A stretch of DNA of 58,780 bases from Azohydromonas caseinilytica (GCF_012927045.1 NZ_JABBFW010000034.1:1-58780); one strand, 5' to 3'. Counted from the first letter of the stretch, positions 24,666 through 33,022 are shown. Notes: generated from the letters alone by a model not told the origin. A program made the numbers and translations.

Positions 24666-25919
24666 ATGCCCACCTCGCAATACTCGGTCTACTTCTTTGC
24701 ACAGGCGGCCGTCATCGTCCTGGTGTCGCAACTGGTGGGGCGCCTGGCTCAACGCCTGGGCCAGCCGCAGGTCGTGGGCGAGATGATCGCCGGCGTGATG
24801 CTCGGCCCCTCGTTGTTCGGCTTGCTGTTGCCCAGCGTCCAACAGGCTCTCTTCCCCAAGCCGACCCTGGCAATGCTCTACGTCGCGGCCCAGCTCGGCG
24901 TGGGCTTGTACATGTTCCTCGTCGGCATGGAGTTCCGGGCCGACCACTTCAGGTCACGCGCACGCAGCGCGATGTCGGTGTCGGTCGCGGGCATCGCGCT
25001 GCCGTTCACCCTGGCGTTTGCGCTGACGCCGTGGCTGCACACCGTGCCCGGGCTGTTCGCCGAGAAGACGCGGCTGAGCGAGGCCGCGCTCTTCCTCGGT
25101 GCCGCGATCGCGATCACCGCGTTCCCGATGCTGGCGCGCATCATCCACGAGCGTGGGTTGGCGGGCACCTCGCTGGGCACGCTCGCGCTGACGGCTGGCG
25201 CGGTGGACGACGCCGCCGCCTGGTGCATCCTGGCCATCGTGCTGGCGAGCTTCGGCGGCAGCTGGTTCGGCGCCTATGTGGCCATCGGCGGCGGCATCGG
25301 CTTCGCGCTGTTCATGATCTTCGTGGGCAGCAGGTTGCTGCGGCAACTGGCACGCTGGGTGCGCCCTGACCAGCCCTTGCCTGCCAGCCTGATGGCCGTG
25401 GTGCTGGTGATGTTCTCGCTGTGCGCATTCGCGATGGATGCCATCGGCATCCACGCGGTGTTTGGCGGCTTCCTGCTGGGCTGTGTCATGCCGCGCGGGC
25501 CGTTGACCGAGAAGCTGCGTGCGGCGCTGCAGCCTTTCGTCGTGGTGTTCCTGCTGCCGATGTTCTTCACCTACTCGGGCCTGAACACGCGGCTGGACAT
25601 GTTGTTCGAGCCGGCGATCTTCGTCGCGGCACTGGCCATCCTGGCGGCTTCGTTCGGCGGCAAGCTTGCGGCCTGCTGGGCCGCGGCGCGGCTGAGCGGC
25701 GAGTCCAACAGCGACGCCATGGCCATCGGTGCGCTGATGAACGCGCGCGGGTTGATGGAGCTGATCATCATCAACATCGGCCTGGCCGCTGGGGTCATCC
25801 TGCCGGGCCTGTTCTCGGTGCTGGTGCTGATGGCAGTCCTGACCACGCTGATGGCCACGCCGCTGTTCAACTGGGTCACGCGCCGCGTCAGTGCTGGCGT
25901 CGCCATCGCCGAGGCCTGA
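24666..25919 (+). CDS. CPA2-family cation:proton antiporter
   Basis: A 417-residue integral membrane protein of the KefB/NhaS-like monovalent cation:proton antiporter-2 family, with about 12 hydrophobic helices. Helix 2 and the following loop read LGQPQVVGEMIAGVMLGPSL, a family hallmark; ITAFPMLARIIHERGLAGT and LTAGAVDDAAAWCILAIVLA carry the DD-type ion-binding region; ALMNARGLMELIIINIGL is the conserved late segment. There is no C-terminal RCK/TrkA-N nucleotide-binding domain, so regulation by NAD-type ligands is unlikely. It has no evident link to the pigment operon. Confidence 0.9.
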   Translation: MPTSQYSVYFFAQAAVIVLVSQLVGRLAQRLGQPQVVGEMIAGVMLGPSLFGLLLPSVQQALFPKPTLAMLYVAAQLGVGLYMFLVGMEFRADHFRSRARSAMSVSVAGIALPFTLAFALTPWLHTVPGLFAEKTRLSEAALFLGAAIAITAFPMLARIIHERGLAGTSLGTLALTAGAVDDAAAWCILAIVLASFGGSWFGAYVAIGGGIGFALFMIFVGSRLLRQLARWVRPDQPLPASLMAVVLVMFSLCAFAMDAIGIHAVFGGFLLGCVMPRGPLTEKLRAALQPFVVVFLLPMFFTYSGLNTRLDMLFEPAIFVAALAILAASFGGKLAACWAAARLSGESNSDAMAIGALMNARGLMELIIINIGLAAGVILPGLFSVLVLMAVLTTLMATPLFNWVTRRVSAGVAIAEA

Positions 25920-26097
25920 TCCGGGCAGCCTGGAGCACAAAGTTCATGCCCGCGAGCGGGAAGCCGCGCACGTTGGCGAAGACCGGCTCGCGCACCTCCT
26001 GGATGCGGTGCCACGGAAAGGCCTCGCGCACCGCCTTGCGGTACAGGAAGGCCCCGCCGCCCACCAACACGACGTGCCAGTGTTCCAACGTGCTCAA
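25888..26097 (-). pseudogene. ParM/PRTRC protein D-like actin-type ATPase, C-terminal fragment
   Basis: About 60 codons matching the C-terminus of plasmid segregation ATPases of the ParM/StbA or PRTRC-D type: HWHVVLVGGGAFLYRKAVREAF, then EVREPVFANVRGFPLAGM. The VGGGA loop is the adenosine-binding motif of the actin fold, and ANVRGF is a typical C-terminal signature. The rest of the gene is missing; the fragment begins only about 15 bp from the DUF488 stop and its tail runs over the 3' end of the antiporter. It is a relic of an integrated plasmid or conjugative element. Confidence 0.7.
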
Positions 26098-26112
26098 CTG
26101 GGGCCCTACCTC

Positions 26113-26466
26113 TTACTCCAGTCCACTTTCGAGGTAGGTCTTGAGCACCACCGCATCGTTGTGCTCCGAGTCCTTCGCGCCATAGACAAGCGTGACAGTG
26201 CCCTGGCGGGCCTGCTCGGCGATCCGGGCCACGGGCTCGGGGTTGCGCTTGAGTTCCTGGCGGTAGCGGGCCTGGAACTCGGCCCACTTCTCCTCATCGT
26301 GCCCGAACCATTTGCGCAGTTCCGTGCTGGGCGCCACGTCCTTGAGCCACAGGTCGATGTGGGCCTTGTCTTTCCTGACGCCTCTGGGCCAAAGCCGGTC
26401 CACGAGGATGCGCAGGCCGTCGCCGGGCTCGGGAAGGTCATAGGCGCGTTTCAGACGGATGTGCAT
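26113..26466 (-). CDS. DUF488 family protein
   Basis: A 117-residue DUF488 (YeaO-like) protein. IRLKRAYDLPEPGDGLRILVDRLWPRG is the family N-terminal signature, DLWLKDVAPSTELRKWFGH the middle, and TVTLVYGAKDSEHNDAVVLKTYL the C-terminal end. The function is not established. The ATG at 26466 matches the family start; the frame is open for 20 more codons upstream without homology. It is monocistronic, adjacent to the segregation-gene relic. Confidence 0.9.
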   Translation of the reverse strand: MHIRLKRAYDLPEPGDGLRILVDRLWPRGVRKDKAHIDLWLKDVAPSTELRKWFGHDEEKWAEFQARYRQELKRNPEPVARIAEQARQGTVTLVYGAKDSEHNDAVVLKTYLESGLE

Positions 26467-26880
26467 GTGCCGGTGCGTCGAGAAATGCAGACATACGAGC
26501 TTCAGACGGACGCCGGGCGCTTGCACACCCGCTCGCCCTGAACCGTCTCCGAAGGGCTGGTGCCACGTTGGCGCCTCCGGGATTCATCGGTGCCCTCCTG
26601 AGGTCTGGCGTGCCGAGGCGCTATTGCGCGCCGTCGGCATGGAAAAGGAAACGACCGGGCGTCCTGAAGCGTTCCTCGGACAACGTCACTGCTTCACCGG
26701 GCAGACCGTACTGCCGAACGCAGCAAGGCCATCGTGCGACATGCCTGATTCTGAGACATGCCACTCGTCGGCCCGCGTGGCAGCTGCGAATGCGCGCACG
26801 GCCGGTGTTTCTTTGGACAAAGATACCTCATACCGTGATATTTTTCGGAAGACTCCCGTCGTTCTCCCCGAAGCACAACG
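26467..26880. other. intergenic region with an AT-rich promoter-like pocket
   Basis: A 414-bp region between the divergent DUF488 and nitronate monooxygenase genes. No protein or RNA gene is recognised. Near 26813-26845 there is a locally AT-rich segment with TTGGAC (26813-26818) and CGTGATATTTTT, which may contain the promoter of the downstream operon. The segment GTGATAT resembles one arm of the palindrome next to the marR start (29183-29195). Confidence 0.4.
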
Positions 26881-27840
26881 ATGCTCCGTACTGCCCTTAC
26901 CGAAATGTTCGGCATCGATCACCCGATCGTTCTCGCACCCATGGGCGGTGTGTCAGGTGGCCGGCTGGCCGCGGCAGTTTCCAACGCCGGCGGGCTTGGT
27001 CTTGTCGGCGGTGGCTACGGGGACAGCGGATGGCTCAGCAGGGAGTTGTCGCTGGTGAAGAGCCTGACCAGCCATCCATGGGGCGTTGGCCTCATCACTT
27101 GGTCGGCCGATGCATCGATTGTCGAGCTGGTGCTGGGGTACAGGCCGTACGCCGTCATGCTGTCGTTTGGTGATCCCGAACCATACGGATCGATCGTCAA
27201 GGCGGCGGGGTGCCGCCTGATCTGCCAGGTTCAGGACGTGGCCGGCGCACGCCTGGCCCTTGAGGCAGGCGCCGACGTCATCGTGGCGCAAGGCACGGAA
27301 GCCGGTGGCCACGGTGCCGGACGCTCGACGCTGCCATTGGTACCTGCCGTCGTCGATGCCGTGGCGCCAACACCGGTGTTGGCAGCCGGCGGCATTGCCG
27401 ATGGACGCGGATTGGCCGCAGCGCTGATGCTCGGCGCGCAGGGGGTATTGGTCGGCACACGCTTCTATGCCAGCGAAGAGGCGCTCGGCCACCCGCATGC
27501 CAAGCGCAAGCTCGTCGAAGCCCATGGCGAGGACACCTGCAGGACAACGGCATTCGACGTGGTACGCAAGCTGGCATGGCCTGAGCCGTACAACGGGCGC
27601 GCGCTGTGCAACGGCTTCGTCAAGCGCTGGAGAGGCCGGGAGGATGAACTGGCCGCCCAGGTGGATATTCAGCAGCACGTGTACGCGTCGGCGGTACAGG
27701 CCGCAGACCACGACGTCGCTGTCGTGTGGGCTGGCGAAGGAGTCGATCTGATTGACGGGATCGAGCCGGCCGGTGACATCGTGCAGCGACTGGCCGCCGA
27801 GGCGGCCGACCGGTTGGGATGGGCTGCGAGGCTTGCATGA
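26881..27840 (+). CDS. nitronate monooxygenase-like flavoprotein (NPD family)
   Basis: A 319-residue TIM-barrel FMN protein of the 2-nitropropane dioxygenase/nitronate monooxygenase superfamily. The N-terminus FGIDHPIVLAPMGGVSGGRLAAAVSNAGGLGLVGGG is diagnostic, and VIVAQGTEAGGHGAG contains the conserved H of the active-site loop, followed by VLAAGGIADGRGLAAALMLGAQGVLVGTRF for phosphate binding. Such enzymes oxidise alkyl nitronates such as propionate-3-nitronate; others reduce enoyl substrates, so the substrate is uncertain. It overlaps the phosphoesterase gene (ATGA) and may be controlled by the convergent MarR regulator. Base composition looks less GC-extreme than neighbouring regions. Confidence 0.85.
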   Translation: MLRTALTEMFGIDHPIVLAPMGGVSGGRLAAAVSNAGGLGLVGGGYGDSGWLSRELSLVKSLTSHPWGVGLITWSADASIVELVLGYRPYAVMLSFGDPEPYGSIVKAAGCRLICQVQDVAGARLALEAGADVIVAQGTEAGGHGAGRSTLPLVPAVVDAVAPTPVLAAGGIADGRGLAAALMLGAQGVLVGTRFYASEEALGHPHAKRKLVEAHGEDTCRTTAFDVVRKLAWPEPYNGRALCNGFVKRWRGREDELAAQVDIQQHVYASAVQAADHDVAVVWAGEGVDLIDGIEPAGDIVQRLAAEAADRLGWAARLA

Positions 27841-28673
27841 AGCTCAACATCCTCTCGGACCTGCACCTGGGCTTCGGTGCGATGGACCGTCCGGAGAACG
27901 ACGCCGACGTGGTCGTCCTGGCTGGCGACATCTCGCGACACCGTGAGGCCGTGGCCTGGGCCTTGCGCTTCGAACGGCCGGTGATCTACGTCCCCGGAAA
28001 TCACGAGTTCTACGGCAGCTGCATCGAGGCGGTCATGCAAGATCTCAAGCAGCTGTGTGCCGGCACAAGGGTCCACGTGCTCGATGACGGTGAATTCGTG
28101 ATCGGCAACGTGCGCTTCCTCGGCACGACGCTGTGGAGCGACTTCAAGCTGTTCGGTGAGGGCGAGCAGAAGGCTGCCGCCATGGCACAGGCGCGACAGT
28201 CGATACGCGACTTCAGCAGGATCCGGGGAACCACGTCGGCCAGTTCAGCGTTCACGCCTGAAGATGCAGCAGCATTGTTCGAGCAGCACGCCACCTGGCT
28301 CGATAACCGGCTGAGAGCGCCTCACGACGGGCCCACGGTTGTCGTCACGCATCACGCTCCTTCGGCACAAAGCATCCATCCGCGGTTCACCGGCTCGCTG
28401 TTGAACGCGTGTTTCGTCTCCAGGGCTGAGCACCTCCTGGGCGCCGACCGTGTGCAGCTCTGGGTCCATGGCCATACCCATGACAGCTTCGACTACACAC
28501 TCAACGGGACACGTGTGATCTGCAATCCGCGAGGCTATGCCAAAGGTGGTATCAACGAGAACCCGCTGTTCGATCCAGACCTGATGATCGAAATCGGTAG
28601 TGACGCCGGAAAAGTCCAAGCACCGAACCGGGATGGCCCATTACTGGTTGACGGACATGCGAGGCAGCGGTGA
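27837..28673 (+). CDS. calcineurin-like metallophosphoesterase
   Basis: A 278-residue binuclear-metal phosphoesterase with all motifs in order: SDLHLGF (D8, H10), VVLAGDISRH, VPGNHEFYGS, VVVTHHAPSAQS and VHGHTHDSFDYTL, ending with VICNPRGYAKG. The physiological substrate is unknown. It is translationally coupled to the nitronate monooxygenase-like gene and ends 36 bp before the convergent marR gene. Confidence 0.88.
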   Translation: MKLNILSDLHLGFGAMDRPENDADVVVLAGDISRHREAVAWALRFERPVIYVPGNHEFYGSCIEAVMQDLKQLCAGTRVHVLDDGEFVIGNVRFLGTTLWSDFKLFGEGEQKAAAMAQARQSIRDFSRIRGTTSASSAFTPEDAAALFEQHATWLDNRLRAPHDGPTVVVTHHAPSAQSIHPRFTGSLLNACFVSRAEHLLGADRVQLWVHGHTHDSFDYTLNGTRVICNPRGYAKGGINENPLFDPDLMIEIGSDAGKVQAPNRDGPLLVDGHARQR

Positions 28674-28708
28674 CTGGCTCGACCACGTTGGAGATCCATC
28701 GAGCTGAG

Positions 28709-29143
28709 TCAGGGCACGCTCCCGTCGTTGAATGCGCCAATGTTCTCGACCGAGAACACGTCCGACAACGAGCGCAGCTCCGTGCGGTGCAGCCCAGCGA
28801 GCCGCGCGATGCACTGATTGCCTTTCTTGGTGAGGTGGACTTCGACCTGACGACGATCGGCCGACCCGGTCACCCGTTGTACCAGCCCGGTGTTCTCACA
28901 CCGGGTGACCAGCGCGACAACGCCGTGGTGCCGGGCCTGCAGCCGCTCGGCCAACTCGCCAATCGTGGCCCACTCCCGCCCCGGAAAGCCCTTCAACTGC
29001 AGCAGAAGCTGGTACTGCAGAGGCGTCAGTCCTTCGGACTGCACTGCTTCTTCGCTGAAACGCATGAAGCGGCGCAACTGGTATCGGAACTCCGACAGCA
29101 GCTCGTAGTCGGCCTTGGTCATCGGCGCTGTCTTCTTGGTCAT
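28709..29143 (-). CDS. MarR-family transcriptional regulator
   Basis: A 144-residue winged-helix regulator. The recognition region is LTPLQYQLLLQLKGF, then WATIGELAERLQARHHGVVALVTRCENTGLV, and the wing with the conserved DR is VTGSADRRQVEVHLTKKG. MarR proteins usually repress nearby genes and are released by phenolic or electrophilic ligands. It converges on the flavoprotein/phosphoesterase pair and has a near-palindrome just upstream of its own start, suggesting autoregulation. Confidence 0.9.
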   Translation of the reverse strand: MTKKTAPMTKADYELLSEFRYQLRRFMRFSEEAVQSEGLTPLQYQLLLQLKGFPGREWATIGELAERLQARHHGVVALVTRCENTGLVQRVTGSADRRQVEVHLTKKGNQCIARLAGLHRTELRSLSDVFSVENIGAFNDGSVP

Positions 29144-29182
29144 GGAGGCATTGGTAGAGTCGAGCTGTCTGGCTGTCGGTAT

Positions 29183-29195
29183 ATCACTGCGTGAT
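29183..29195. promoter_or_regulatory. candidate MarR operator
   Basis: ATCACTGCGTGAT is an inverted repeat (5-bp arms, 3-bp centre) about 40 bp upstream of the marR start, in a locally AT-richer stretch (TATATCAC...GTGATCTGTAT). Position and symmetry suit a MarR dimer; the assignment is inferred. Confidence 0.45.
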
Positions 29196-29325
29196 CTGTA
29201 TGACAGTTGCCTTGCCTCGGTACTCAGAGGCAGGCAATGGGATAGACGCCCCCACCCAGCGCCGCGGCAGCGGCACGAAGCCCTTCTTGGCCTCTGGCAG
29301 ACAGCCAGCTGAAGCCCGCCGTGGC

Positions 29326-30816
29326 TCAGGGCTGGGCGTGGTAATTGGTGACCGCGACGTCATCAACCAGGCGATTGGCCACCGTTGTGGAAGGCATCGC
29401 CGAGCGAGTGCGCGGCAGCAGCAGTTCGGCCTTCAGCCCGCCAAGCCGTCCGCTGCCCAGCGTCACGTGGCCGCCGTAGAGCTCGGCGAGCTCGTGCACG
29501 ATCGCCAGCCCCAGGCCACTGCCGGGCGTCGCCTCGTCCAGGCGTACACCGCGCGACAGTGCCTGCTTGCGCTGCTCGACCGTGATGCCCGGACCGTCAT
29601 CCTCGACCACCAGGCGCAGTTGCGGTGTCGCTGCCTCGGGTACCCGGGACGCCGCGATATGCACTGCACTGCGCGCCCACTTGCAGGCGTTGTCGATCAG
29701 GTTGCCCAGCATCTCCTGCAGGTCCTGCTCCTCCCCGGCAAAGGCCAGTCCGGGCTCCACGACGGCGATGTCGAATTGCAGCCCGCGCTCGGCATGCACG
29801 CGCGACATGACGCGCACGAGCGCTTGCGCGACGGGGGCCACCTCTGCGCGTACGCCCGGCATGCCCTGCGCTGCCGCGGCACGCGAGCGGGCCAGATGCC
29901 AGTTGACGTGGCGACGCACCACCTCCACCTGGTCGGTCACGAATGCCGGCAGCGCGACCAGCGTCTCGGGATGCTGCTGTGCCGAGATCGCACCCTGTGC
30001 CATCACGGCCAGCGGCGTCTTGATGGCGTGGGCCAGGTTCCCGGCCTGTGTCCGTGCGCGAACCACGATCTCGGTGTTTCGCTGCAGCACGCCGTTGAAG
30101 TCATCGACCAGCGGTTGGACCTCCTGCGGAAACTCCCCTTCCAGGAACTGCTGCCGGCCCTCGCGCACGGCGTTGAGCCCACGCCGCAGCGCCTTGAGCG
30201 GCGCCAGGCCCATGGCTACCTGCGCCGTGGCCGCCACCATGAGCAACCCCAGCAGCACCGCCAGCGAGCCCGCCAGGAGCCGATTGAACTCGGCGACCGC
30301 CGCAGCCGAGTCACGACGATCGGCCGCCACCAGCAGACGCCAGGCCGCCCCACGGCCTGGCGCCATGCGCACCGTGCGCTCCACCAGCAGCAGCTCAGCG
30401 CCCCCAGGTCCGGCGACCTCGTGCACGTGCACTTCGCCATCCGCCGGCGCATCCGTAGGGGCGCGCAGCTCGGTGTCCCACAGCGAACGTGAGCGCAGCA
30501 CGCCACGTCGGGGTGCTGCACCCGCCATCTCGTCGATCTGCCAGTACAGGCCGGAGTACGGCCGGGTCCAGCGCGGATCGCTCAGCCGCGCCGGATCAAG
30601 CAGGGGGCGCCCGTTGGCATCGAGCTCGAACCGCGCCGTCACCTGGTCGAGCTCGGTGGTCAGCGTCGCCACGAACTGGCGCGTGACGTGCTCGCGGAAC
30701 AGTCCGGACAGCAGCCAGCCCGCGAGCAAGACGGCTACGGCCGTGGCCACGAACGTGGCCACCAGCAGCCGCCAGCGCAGCGACCTGGGCAACGGCAACG
30801 GCAACGCCATGCGCAT
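29326..30816 (-). CDS. sensor histidine kinase (PhoQ/QseC-like)
   Basis: A 496-residue inner-membrane kinase. The N-terminal helix LRWRLLVATFVATAVAVLLAGWLL is followed by a periplasmic sensor of about 140 residues (includes GLYWQIDEMAGAAPRRGVLRSRSLWD) and a second helix (LLAGSLAVLLGLLMVAATAQVAMGL). Then come a HAMP-like linker, an H-box NLAHAIKTPLAVMAQ, an N-box NLIDNACKWARSAV, and ATP-lid G-boxes VVEDDGPGI and GSGLGLAIVHELAELYGG. The ATG at 30816 is preceded by GGGGAG. It follows the response regulator directly and presumably controls the divergent cytochrome operon. Confidence 0.92.
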   Translation of the reverse strand: MRMALPLPLPRSLRWRLLVATFVATAVAVLLAGWLLSGLFREHVTRQFVATLTTELDQVTARFELDANGRPLLDPARLSDPRWTRPYSGLYWQIDEMAGAAPRRGVLRSRSLWDTELRAPTDAPADGEVHVHEVAGPGGAELLLVERTVRMAPGRGAAWRLLVAADRRDSAAAVAEFNRLLAGSLAVLLGLLMVAATAQVAMGLAPLKALRRGLNAVREGRQQFLEGEFPQEVQPLVDDFNGVLQRNTEIVVRARTQAGNLAHAIKTPLAVMAQGAISAQQHPETLVALPAFVTDQVEVVRRHVNWHLARSRAAAAQGMPGVRAEVAPVAQALVRVMSRVHAERGLQFDIAVVEPGLAFAGEEQDLQEMLGNLIDNACKWARSAVHIAASRVPEAATPQLRLVVEDDGPGITVEQRKQALSRGVRLDEATPGSGLGLAIVHELAELYGGHVTLGSGRLGGLKAELLLPRTRSAMPSTTVANRLVDDVAVTNYHAQP

Positions 30817-30818
30817 CC

Positions 30819-31481
30819 TCACTCCCCGGGCGCGAGCCGGTAACCCAGGCCGCGCACCGTCTCGATGGTGTCGGCAGGCAGCTTGCGGCGCAGCCGAGCG
30901 ATGAAGACCTCGACCGTGTTGGAGTCCCGGTCGAAGTCCTGGGCGTACAGGTGCTCGGTGAGCTCGGTGCGCGACACCACCTGGCCGGGCCGGTGCATCA
31001 GGTAGGACAGCAGCCGGTACTCGTGCGAGGTCAGGCTCACCGGGCGGCCGCCGACGCTCACGCGGCCGCTGCGGGTGTCCAGGCTCAAGGCGCCACACTG
31101 CAGCAGCGGCGAGGCCACGCCCTGGGCACGCCGGATGAGCGCCCGCACGCGCGCGAGCAACTCCTCCATGTGGAACGGCTTGGCCAGGTAGTCGTCGGCA
31201 CCGGCGTCGATGCCCGCGACCTTTTCGTGCCAGCTGTCCCGTGCGGTGAGGATGAGCACCGGCATGGTCCGCCCGGCGACGCGCCAGCGCTGCAGCACCG
31301 TCAGCCCATCGACGATCGGCAACCCGAGGTCGAGCACGACCGCGTCGAACGGCTCGGTGTGTCCCAGGTGCTCGGCGTCGCGGCCGTTGTCGGCCTCGTC
31401 CACGGCATAGCCGGCATGCTCCAGGCCGGTGCGCAACTGCGCCCGCAAGGTGGCTTCGTCCTCGACCAGCAACAGTCTCAT
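30819..31481 (-). CDS. OmpR/PhoP-family response regulator
   Basis: A 220-residue two-domain regulator. The receiver has the acidic pair in LLLVEDEAT, phosphoacceptor Asp51 in VLDLGLPIVDG and the conserved Lys in YLAKPFHMEEL; the C-terminal winged helix has SLTSHEYRLLSYLMHRPGQVVSRTEL and SNTVEVFIARLRRKL. It is cognate with the kinase encoded 2 bp downstream. Proteins of this subfamily bind head-to-tail repeats spaced 11 bp, which is the pattern found at 31924-31964 in front of this operon and the divergent cytochrome operon. Confidence 0.93.
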   Translation of the reverse strand: MRLLLVEDEATLRAQLRTGLEHAGYAVDEADNGRDAEHLGHTEPFDAVVLDLGLPIVDGLTVLQRWRVAGRTMPVLILTARDSWHEKVAGIDAGADDYLAKPFHMEELLARVRALIRRAQGVASPLLQCGALSLDTRSGRVSVGGRPVSLTSHEYRLLSYLMHRPGQVVSRTELTEHLYAQDFDRDSNTVEVFIARLRRKLPADTIETVRGLGYRLAPGE

Positions 31482-31508
31482 CGGGGCTCCCCCGTGTTCG
31501 TCAGGCCC

Positions 31509-31901
31509 TCACCGGGCCGGCCCCTGCGTCGGCGGCGGGCCCTTGGGATGCTGCTTCAACACCTCGGCCGTTCGGGCATCGACGGCCAGCTTCACCACCT
31601 GGCCACCGGGCTGCAAGAGCTTCACCTGGTAGACCCAGCGCCCGTCGTCGCGCTCCAGCTCCAGCTCCAGCACCTGGCCCGGGTACGTGCGCTGCAGCCG
31701 CTCCAGCAGCACGGGCAGCGCCAGCGCCTGGCCTGACTGCACGGCGTCCCGGGCGCTCTCGTGGTCACCCGCGCCAGCGTGCGCCAGCAAGGCCGTACCC
31801 AGCGCGCAAGCTGCGAGCAGCCGTGCCGCACGCTGGCTGATGCGCGCGGGCCGCGCCGTAACGGGGACGGTGGCGTGCAGGAGACGGGGTGGGTCTTTCA
31901 T
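31509..31901 (-). CDS. PepSY-domain periplasmic protein
   Basis: A 130-residue exported protein with a basic N-terminus and hydrophobic segment RAARLLAACALGTALLAHAGAGD as signal peptide, and a single PepSY domain (LALPVLLERLQRTYPGQVLELELERDDGRWVYQVKLLQPGGQVVKLAVDARTAEVL). PepSY proteins often precede PhoP/PhoQ-like pairs and may modulate the sensor. It is first in the minus-strand operon PepSY, response regulator, kinase. The start at 31901 gives the signal peptide; a longer frame upstream lacks homology. Confidence 0.85.
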   Translation of the reverse strand: MKDPPRLLHATVPVTARPARISQRAARLLAACALGTALLAHAGAGDHESARDAVQSGQALALPVLLERLQRTYPGQVLELELERDDGRWVYQVKLLQPGGQVVKLAVDARTAEVLKQHPKGPPPTQGPAR

Positions 31902-31923
31902 GCGGCCAGTCTTCAGCGTCTTG

Positions 31924-31964
31924 GCTGAACCACGGATGAACGGCCGGTTCAGGAAACGTTCAGG
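31924..31964. promoter_or_regulatory. paired response-regulator boxes in a divergent promoter
   Basis: Four half-sites occupy the 120-bp divergent region. On the plus strand, GTTCAGGAAACGTTCAGG (31947-31964) holds two identical GTTCAGG boxes 11 bp apart. On the minus strand, GATGAAC (31935-31941) and GCTGAAC (31924-31930) form the mirror-image pair, also 11 bp apart. Eleven-bp direct repeats are the normal target of OmpR/PhoP-type dimers, so each pair probably drives one operon. The repeats are seen directly; binding by the adjacent regulator is inferred. Confidence 0.7.
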
Positions 31965-32021
31965 CCTCGCTGCGAAGAATGCCTCCAACGCCTGCAACGG
32001 CACCGCCCCGAGAGGCCCGCA

Positions 32022-32459
32022 ATGAACGCCAAGCTGACCTGGATCAAACCTCGCCGCCCTCACTGGCTGCCAGCGGCCCTGTTGGCGGCCGGTCTTGCCG
32101 CGGCAGCCGGCACAGCCCGGGCTGGCGACACCACGGCGGCCCGGCAACTGGAACGCTTCAGCGCCCAGGCCGGCACCCCGGGTCAGGCCGAGCGCGGCCG
32201 GATCTTCTTCACCAGCCGCCATGGCGGCGAGTGGTCCTGCGCGTCGTGCCATGGCAACCCGCCCGCGAGTGCCGGCAAGCATGCCGGCACCGGCAAGTCC
32301 ATCGCGGCGCTGGCACCCGCCATCAATCCACAGGCTTTCACGGACACCACGAAGGTCGACAAGTGGTTCCGCCGCAACTGCAAGGACGTCGTGCAGCGCG
32401 AATGCACGGCCACCGAAAAAGCCGACGTGCTGGCCTACCTGCTCAACCTCATGCGCTGA
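32022..32459 (+). CDS. DUF1924/SHP-type cytochrome c
   Basis: A 145-residue periplasmic monoheme cytochrome of the sphaeroides heme protein (SHP, DUF1924) family. The signal region is WLPAALLAAGLAAAAGTARAG, the heme site is CASCH (Cys73-His77), and the DUF1924 pattern includes ERGRIFFTSRHGGEWSCASCH, FTDTTKVDKWFRRNCKDVVQRECT and KADVLAYLLNLMR. Family members bind O2 or other small ligands transiently at the heme. It is first in an operon with a diheme cytochrome and a b-type cytochrome, the known SHP partner arrangement. Confidence 0.9.
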   Translation: MNAKLTWIKPRRPHWLPAALLAAGLAAAAGTARAGDTTAARQLERFSAQAGTPGQAERGRIFFTSRHGGEWSCASCHGNPPASAGKHAGTGKSIAALAPAINPQAFTDTTKVDKWFRRNCKDVVQRECTATEKADVLAYLLNLMR

Positions 32460-32488
32460 GGCTCAACCCTTCACCGAGGAGAACGTCG

Positions 32489-33022
32489 ATGAACGCACCA
32501 TTCCACGCCCTGCCCCCACCTCGCTCCCTGCCCTGGGCCGCCTCACTGCTGCTGGCCCTGGCAGCCGCGCTCCCGGCCCAGGCCGACGAACGCCAGCTGC
32601 TGCCGGCGAACACGCCCAAGGCCTACACGCAGGAGTGCGCTTCCTGCCACACGGCCTACCCGCCCGGCATGCTGCCGGCGCCCTCGTGGCAGCGCGTGAT
32701 GTCGGGACTCGACAAGCACTACGGCACGGACGCGTCGCTGGACGAGAAGACGGTCCAGCAGCTGGCGACTTGGCTGCAAGCCCACGCCGGCACCTACAAG
32801 CGCGTTGCCGAACAGCCGCCCCAGGACCGCATCACGCAAGCCAACTGGTTCAAGCGCGAGCACCGCGAGATCGATGCCGCGGTATGGAAGCACGCCAGCG
32901 TCAGGAGCGCCGCCAACTGCGCCGCCTGCCACAGCGGGGCCGAGCGCGGCAATTTCAGTGAGCACGGCCTGCGCTTTCCTGCCGGGCTCGACGAGCGCTA
33001 CCGCCGTGCGTGGCAGGACTGA
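32489..33022 (+). CDS. diheme cytochrome c (DHC-type)
   Basis: A 177-residue periplasmic diheme cytochrome. The signal peptide ends at about PAQA-DE (residue 32), and the heme sites are CASCH (50-54) and CAACH (144-148). Between them is the helical WQRVMSGLDKHYGTDASLDEKTVQQLATWL typical of DHC proteins, and the end is HGLRFPAGLDERYRRAWQD. In known systems DHC passes electrons from the membrane cytochrome b to SHP. It starts 29 bp after the SHP stop with a GAGGAG ribosome site. Confidence 0.9.
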   Translation: MNAPFHALPPPRSLPWAASLLLALAAALPAQADERQLLPANTPKAYTQECASCHTAYPPGMLPAPSWQRVMSGLDKHYGTDASLDEKTVQQLATWLQAHAGTYKRVAEQPPQDRITQANWFKREHREIDAAVWKHASVRSAANCAACHSGAERGNFSEHGLRFPAGLDERYRRAWQD

